Of a stretch of 44,712 bases of DNA, positions 40,122-44,712 are shown piece by piece. Source of the DNA: Hyphomicrobiales bacterium (lineage in GTDB: Bacteria > Pseudomonadota > Alphaproteobacteria > Rhizobiales > Aestuariivirgaceae). Each line of letters opens with the position of its first letter. Position 1 is the stretch's first letter. A model generated the notes under the pieces. That model saw only the letters and a list, made by a program, of their open reading frames with translations, was not told the origin of the DNA and ran no database searches. The position numbers and the translations under genes were made by a program. Location: assembly GCA_025359265.1 (NCBI GenBank), contig JANYHB010000049.1, positions 1 through 44,712 of the forward strand, given 5' to 3'.

Positions 40122-41715
40122 CTCTGCTATATCCGCCAACCGCCTGGAGCTGTTGCAGATTGCCGATGCCGTGGCGCGCGAAAAGTCGATCGACAAATCG
40201 GTGGTGCTGGAGGCGATGGAAGAAGCGATCACCAAGGCCGCCAAGGCCCGCTATGGCCAGGAAAACGAAATCCGCGCCGAGATTGATCCGCGCAGTGGCG
40301 AAACCAGATTGAACCGCCTGTTGATGGTGGTGGAAAAAATCGATGATGACGCCAAGCAGATCACTTTAGTTGAAGCCTCGAAAAAAAATCCCGCCGCCCA
40401 ACTGGGTGACTATATTGCCGAAGCGTTGCCGCCCATTGAATTTGGCCGTATTGCCGCGCAATCAGCCAAGCAAACCATTGTGCAAAAAGTGCGTGACGCG
40501 GAACGTGAGCGCATGTTCGGCGAATATAAAGACCGCATTGGCGACATCGTCTCTGGCCTGATCAAGCGCGTGGAATATGGCAATGTGATTGTTGATCTTG
40601 GCCGTGGCGAAGGCATCATCCGGCGTGATGAAACTTTGCCGCGTGAAACGCCGCGCCAGGGAGACCGTATTCGCGCTTATGTTTATGACGTGCGCCGCGA
40701 ACAACGCGGGCCACAGATTTTCCTCAGCCGAACCCATCCGCAATTCATGGCCAAACTTTTCGGGCAAGAAGTGCCGGAAATTTATGATGGCATTGTAGAT
40801 GTTGTGTCAGTTGCGCGTGATCCGTCATCACGGGCTAAAATTGCCGTGCGCTCGAAAGACAGCTCGATTGATCCCGTGGGCGCTTGCGTGGGTATGCGCG
40901 GTTCGCGCGTGCAGGCGGTGGTAAACGAGCTGCAGGGCGAAAAGATTGACATCATCCAATGGTCGCCCGATGTGGCCACCTTCGTGGTGAATGCTTTGGC
41001 CCCGGCAGAGGTGGCCAAGGTGGTGTTGGATGAGGAAGCCCAGCGCATTGAAGTGGTGGTGCCCGATGAGCAGCTCTCGCTGGCCATCGGCCGTCGCGGC
41101 CAAAACGTCCGCTTGGCATCGCAGTTGACAGGGTGGGATATCGACATTCTTACCGAAGCCGAAGAATCGGAACGCCGCCAAAAAGAATTCGCCACCAGAA
41201 CCGCGCGCTTTGTTGCGGCCCTGGATGTGGATGAAACACTGGCCCAACTCTTGGCCTCTGAAGGCTTCGACAAGGTTGAGGAAGTTGCCATGGTAGACCA
41301 ACACGAAATTGCTTCCATTGACGGTTTGGATGAAGCCACCGCAGAGGAACTGCAAACCCGTGCCAAGGCTTATTTGGAACGTGAGGCCAAAGAGCTTGAT
41401 GACAAGTGCATCGCTCTGGGCATTACCGAAGATCTGAAATCGTTTGCGGGCCTCACGCCAGCCATGTTGGTGGCTTTGGGCGAAAAAGGCATCAAGTCTC
41501 TGGAAGATTTTGCTGATTGCGCCACGGATGATTTAATCGGTTGGAATGAGCGCAAGAACGGCGAAACCACCAAACATGTTGGTGCACTTGCTGGCCATGA
41601 AGTGTCCACGGCTGAAGCCCAAGACATGATCATGCGCGCACGCGTGCAGCTGGGTTGGATCGAAGCGCCAGCCCCCGTTGAGGCCGCCCCCGAGGCGGTT
41701 GACGGAGGTGTATAA
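40108..41715 (+). CDS. nusA: Transcription termination/antitermination factor NusA
   Basis: This 535-residue RNA-polymerase-associated protein modulates pausing, termination and antitermination. The N-terminal domain (1-130) contacts the polymerase. An S1 domain (about 135-200) begins [24 protein letters not shown], and two KH domains (about 205-345) include [21 protein letters not shown] and [20 protein letters not shown]. Two acidic helix-hairpin-helix repeats follow (about 365-520). Start at 40108 or 40114; both are served by AGAGGAAA. The stop leads directly into the ylxR region. Confidence 0.96.
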   Translation: MTMANSAISANRLELLQIADAVAREKSIDKSVVLEAMEEAITKAAKARYGQENEIRAEIDPRSGETRLNRLLMVVEKIDDDAKQITLVEASKKNPAAQLGDYIAEALPPIEFGRIAAQSAKQTIVQKVRDAERERMFGEYKDRIGDIVSGLIKRVEYGNVIVDLGRGEGIIRRDETLPRETPRQGDRIRAYVYDVRREQRGPQIFLSRTHPQFMAKLFGQEVPEIYDGIVDVVSVARDPSSRAKIAVRSKDSSIDPVGACVGMRGSRVQAVVNELQGEKIDIIQWSPDVATFVVNALAPAEVAKVVLDEEAQRIEVVVPDEQLSLAIGRRGQNVRLASQLTGWDIDILTEAEESERRQKEFATRTARFVAALDVDETLAQLLASEGFDKVEEVAMVDQHEIASIDGLDEATAEELQTRAKAYLEREAKELDDKCIALGITEDLKSFAGLTPAMLVALGEKGIKSLEDFADCATDDLIGWNERKNGETTKHVGALAGHEVSTAEAQDMIMRARVQLGWIEAPAPVEAAPEAVDGGV

Positions 41716-41726
41716 TCGAAGCAGCC

Positions 41727-42317
41727 TTGGCGACACGCACTTGCATTGTTTCGCGTGAGCAAAAGCCCGAAGCCGGGTTAATTCGCTTCGCGCTTTCGCC
41801 GGATGGCGATGTAGTGCCGGATTTGCGCCGCAAATTGCCAGGCCGGGGGTGTTGGGTTTCCAACAGCCGCGCCATGGTGGCAGAGGCCATCAAGCGTCAC
41901 GCTTTTGCCAAGAACCTTGATGATAAGGCCCAAGCCGCAGAAAGCTTGCCAATGTTAGTTGGCAAATTGATGCGGGCTGAAATGACGCAAGCGCTGGCCT
42001 TGTGCCGCAAGGCTGGACTAGCCACATCAGGCAATGCCAAAGTGGAAGATGCGCTGCGTCAAGGCAAGGTTGCGGCACTTATTCACGCCGCTGGCTCATC
42101 ACCTGATGGGGCAGCAAAACTGGATTGGCTTGGCGGCCCTGATACTGCAATTATTGAATTATTTGAAACAAATGAATTGGACTTGGCATTTGGCCGCGAA
42201 AATGTGGTACATGCCGCGCTATCACAGGGTGGCCAAACGCGAAATCTACTGGATTTAGTGCGGCGCTTCGCCCAATACGAGAATTTGAATGTTAAAGGTT
42301 TGAACTTACCTGCATGA
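41727..42317 (+). CDS. RNA-binding protein, YlxR (DUF448) with L7Ae-like domain
   Basis: This 196-residue protein has an N-terminal YlxR domain ([20 protein letters not shown] and [20 protein letters not shown]) and a C-terminal L7Ae-like RNA-binding domain (about 85-180). It belongs to the nusA-ylxR-infB order and is thought to act in RNA handling. The start is uncertain. A TTG at 41727 is the first standard start, but the GGAGG site at 41704-41708 is spaced for 41715, where the codon is ATC instead of ATG. The stop overlaps the infB ATG. Confidence 0.85.
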   Translation: MATRTCIVSREQKPEAGLIRFALSPDGDVVPDLRRKLPGRGCWVSNSRAMVAEAIKRHAFAKNLDDKAQAAESLPMLVGKLMRAEMTQALALCRKAGLATSGNAKVEDALRQGKVAALIHAAGSSPDGAAKLDWLGGPDTAIIELFETNELDLAFGRENVVHAALSQGGQTRNLLDLVRRFAQYENLNVKGLNLPA

Positions 42318-44712
42318 GCGACACGAGTAACAACGACGAAAAAACCGGGCCAAAACCAAGTGGGCACACGCTTAGCTTGAAGCGCCCTGCTGTGGATCAA
42401 TCCCGCGTGAAGCAGAGCTTTGCCCATGGGCGAAGCAAAACAGTTCTCGTGGAAACCAAGCGCAAGCGCTTCGGCGAAGACAAGCTCGCGACGTCTATTG
42501 GTGAGGATAAACCACGAGTTACTGTTCAACCCATGTCTTCGCCAACCACGGTGGCCCCGCGCCCCTTGGCCCCGCCCGCGCCACGCCCAGGTGTGGTTCT
42601 GCGCACCCTTTCACCAGATGAGCGTGATGCACGCGAGCGTGCGTTGGCTGACTCGCGTGTGCGCGAGGCCGATGAGCGCAAGCGTCACGAAGCTGATGCC
42701 GTACGCCGCAAAACTCAAGAAGAGATTGATCGGGTGGAACGCGAAGCTGCGGCCAAACGCAAAGCCGAAGATGATGCACGCCACCGTGCTGAAGAAGATG
42801 GCAAACGCAAAGCCGAGGAAGCGGCCAAAAGGCTTGCTCCCAAAACCGCCACCGCCCGTCTCACCAACGAAGAAGAAGACGAAAAGCCCAAACCCAGATT
42901 GGGCGGCATGCTGCGCCCAGGCGGGGGCACGATTAAGCGGATCATTGCAGCGCCTGCCCCGGCGCGCACCAAAGTTGATGCCGATAAGCGCCGTGGCCGT
43001 CTCACCGTTGAAAATGCCCTCAACGAAGAAGATGCACGTGGCCATTCCATTGCCTCTTTCCGCAGGCGAACCGAGCGGCTGAAAAAGCAAGCGCAAGGCT
43101 TCACCAAACCCACGGAAAAGATGGCGCGCGAAATCATCATTCCCGAAACCATTACCATTCAGGAGCTTTCCAACCGCATGGCAGAACGTGCGGTGGACAT
43201 CATCAAGATGCTCATGCGCCAGGGCCAGATGCATACCATCAATGATGTAATCGATGCTGATAGCGCGCAACTCATTGCCGAAGAAATGGGCCATAAAGTT
43301 AAACGCGTTTCTGAAACTGACGTGGTGGATAGTCTTGACACCGGTGCTGATGCTGAAGAAAATATGGTATCGCGTCCACCCGTTGTCACCATCATGGGCC
43401 ACGTTGACCACGGCAAAACCTCATTGCTTGATGCCATTCGTAAAACCAATGTGGTTTCAGGTGAAGCCGGCGGCATCACCCAGCACATCGGTGCCTATCA
43501 GGTGAAAACGGCTAATGGCCTCGTCACTTTCATCGACACGCCGGGCCATGAAGCCTTCACCTCCATGCGTGCGCGCGGTGCCAAAGCCACCGACATTGCC
43601 ATTCTTGTGGTGGCCGCTGATGACGGCGTGATGCCGCAAACCATTGAAAGCATCAATCACGCCAAAGCCGCGGGTGTGCCCATCATCATCGCCATCAACA
43701 AAATGGATAAGCCGGGCGCCAACCCCACACGGGTGCGCACGGATTTGCTACAACATGAACTGGTTGTGGAAAGCATGGGCGGCGACACGCTTGATGTGGA
43801 AGTTTCTGCCACCAAAGGCACCAACCTCGACAAGTTGCTGGATACTATTCTGTTGCAGGCAGAAGTTCTTAACTTGCGCGCCAATCCAAACCGAGAGGCT
43901 TCGGGCCTTGTAGTGGAAGCGCAGCTGGATAAAGGGCGTGGCCCGGTTGCCACGGTTCTTGTGCAACGTGGCACCCTGAAACATGGCGACATTTTCGTGG
44001 CTGGCACGGCTTGGGGCCGCGTTCGCGCCCTGCAAGATGACAAGGGCAAATCTGTCACTGAAGCGCCGCCGTCTTATCCGGTTGAAGTGCTCGGCCTCAA
44101 TTCTGCGCCAGAGGCGGGTGACCGTTTTGACGTGGTGCCGGATGAAGCACGCGCGCGTGAAATTACCGAATTCCGTGAGCGCCAGAAGCGCGAGAAGCGT
44201 GGCACATCTTCAGCACGTTCGTCTCTCGAACAGATGATGACGCAAATTGGCCAATCGGGCCGCAAGGAATTCCCGATTTTGGTCAAGGCTGACGTGCAGG
44301 GCTCTGCCGAAGCCATCGTGCAAGCTTTGGAAAAACTCGGCAACGAAGAAATCAAGGCCCGTGTCGTACATTATGCAGTGGGTGGCATCACCGAAAGTGA
44401 TGTCTCGCTGGCTGGCGCATCGGGTGCCGTGGTTCTGGGCTTCAACGTGCGTGCCAACTCACAGGCGCGCGATGCCGCCCAGCAAACCGGAATTGAAATC
44501 CGCTATTACAACATCATCTATGATCTGGTGGATGACATCAAGGCCGCCATGGCGGGAAAACTTGCGCCGGAAATGCGCGAAACCTTCATCGGCAACGCCA
44601 AGATTCTGGAAGTGTTCAACATCACCAAGGTGGGCAAAGTTGCCGGCTGCATGGTCACCGAAGGCAGCGTTCAACGCGGCAACAAGGTGCGCCTGATCCG
44701 CGACAACGTGGT
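42314..44712 (+). CDS. infB: Translation initiation factor IF-2, 3' end missing
   Basis: This GTPase brings formyl-Met-tRNA to the ribosome. The visible 799 codons start [12 protein letters not shown] at an ATG overlapping the ylxR stop. The N-terminal part is long, charged and repetitive ([21 protein letters not shown]-type), followed by the IF-2N region with [14 protein letters not shown]-like residues. The G domain has [12 protein letters not shown] (G1), [12 protein letters not shown] (G2), DTPGHEAF (G3) and NKMD (G4). Domain II and part of the later domains follow up to the window edge. The frame is open to the last base, so the C-terminal tRNA-binding domain is partly outside. Confidence 0.96.
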   Translation, partial: MSDTSNNDEKTGPKPSGHTLSLKRPAVDQSRVKQSFAHGRSKTVLVETKRKRFGEDKLATSIGEDKPRVTVQPMSSPTTVAPRPLAPPAPRPGVVLRTLSPDERDARERALADSRVREADERKRHEADAVRRKTQEEIDRVEREAAAKRKAEDDARHRAEEDGKRKAEEAAKRLAPKTATARLTNEEEDEKPKPRLGGMLRPGGGTIKRIIAAPAPARTKVDADKRRGRLTVENALNEEDARGHSIASFRRRTERLKKQAQGFTKPTEKMAREIIIPETITIQELSNRMAERAVDIIKMLMRQGQMHTINDVIDADSAQLIAEEMGHKVKRVSETDVVDSLDTGADAEENMVSRPPVVTIMGHVDHGKTSLLDAIRKTNVVSGEAGGITQHIGAYQVKTANGLVTFIDTPGHEAFTSMRARGAKATDIAILVVAADDGVMPQTIESINHAKAAGVPIIIAINKMDKPGANPTRVRTDLLQHELVVESMGGDTLDVEVSATKGTNLDKLLDTILLQAEVLNLRANPNREASGLVVEAQLDKGRGPVATVLVQRGTLKHGDIFVAGTAWGRVRALQDDKGKSVTEAPPSYPVEVLGLNSAPEAGDRFDVVPDEARAREITEFRERQKREKRGTSSARSSLEQMMTQIGQSGRKEFPILVKADVQGSAEAIVQALEKLGNEEIKARVVHYAVGGITESDVSLAGASGAVVLGFNVRANSQARDAAQQTGIEIRYYNIIYDLVDDIKAAMAGKLAPEMRETFIGNAKILEVFNITKVGKVAGCMVTEGSVQRGNKVRLIRDNV

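Noticed and set aside
1-44712. CRISPR arrays, tRNA and rRNA genes
   Set aside because: No regularly spaced repeats, cloverleaf sequences or rRNA signatures were noticed on either strand. This was by eye, so a divergent tRNA could have been missed.

Overview
This window is a stretch of alphaproteobacterial chromosome, most likely from the Hyphomicrobiales (Rhizobiales) or a close relative. The basis is gene content and order: a membrane-anchored cytochrome c diverging from a kdsB-pheA pair, a yejABEF transporter, argB-nucleotidase-dapD-dapE, truA-fmt-def facing a small SRP RNA and dnaX-ebfC-recR, and rimP-nusA-ylxR-infB. The ornithine decarboxylase leader also fits the speF RNA motif known from alphaproteobacteria. 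No database search was possible; names rest on motifs, length and synteny.

Layout. 1-770: the end of an IS3-family element on the minus strand, abutting the 3' part of a gene it appears to have cut. 905-3175: pheA and a strongly diverged kdsB-like gene (minus), then a CycM-like cytochrome (plus). 3180-3246: a compact palindromic element. 3283-9866: yejABEF peptide-type ABC transporter with a GhrA-like reductase. 9958-11064: mscL and, convergent, marC. 11069-14500: an MttB-superfamily methyltransferase divergent from an APC permease. 14567-17422: ynjC-ynjD-ynjF-like operon without a binding protein. 17423-18882: structured leader plus ornithine decarboxylase. 19018-22035: acetyltransferase, argB, HAD nucleotidase, dapD. 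22067-25653: a small unknown gene, dapE, ECF sigma factor, RskA-like anti-sigma factor and a secreted fasciclin protein. 25713-27878: truA, fmt and def (minus). 27961-32090: SRP RNA, dnaX, ebfC, recR, selO. 32098-36075 (minus): rmuC, then NlpC/P60, MarR and leucyl aminopeptidase. 36136-39311: TPR lipoprotein, EamA exporter, a two-helix membrane protein and a TauE-type protein. 39516-44712: rimP, nusA, ylxR and infB, the last cut by the window edge.

Most of the window is housekeeping: lysine and arginine precursor synthesis, formyl-Met processing, replication and repair, and translation initiation. Accessory signals are the IS scar, the possible methylamine or betaine unit, the transporter lacking a binding protein, and the sigma/anti-sigma/fasciclin unit.

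The observations most worth checking are: the three-way-junction palindrome before yejA; the kdsB-like protein that has lost the KdsB catalytic signatures; a possible leader peptide in the ornithine decarboxylase leader; two genes (dapE and def) whose promoter geometry predicts leaderless mRNAs; a strong terminator-like hairpin just before rimP; and the apparent loss of a standard start codon for ylxR. I did not see CRISPR arrays, tRNA or rRNA genes, or a clear new multi-gene defence system.
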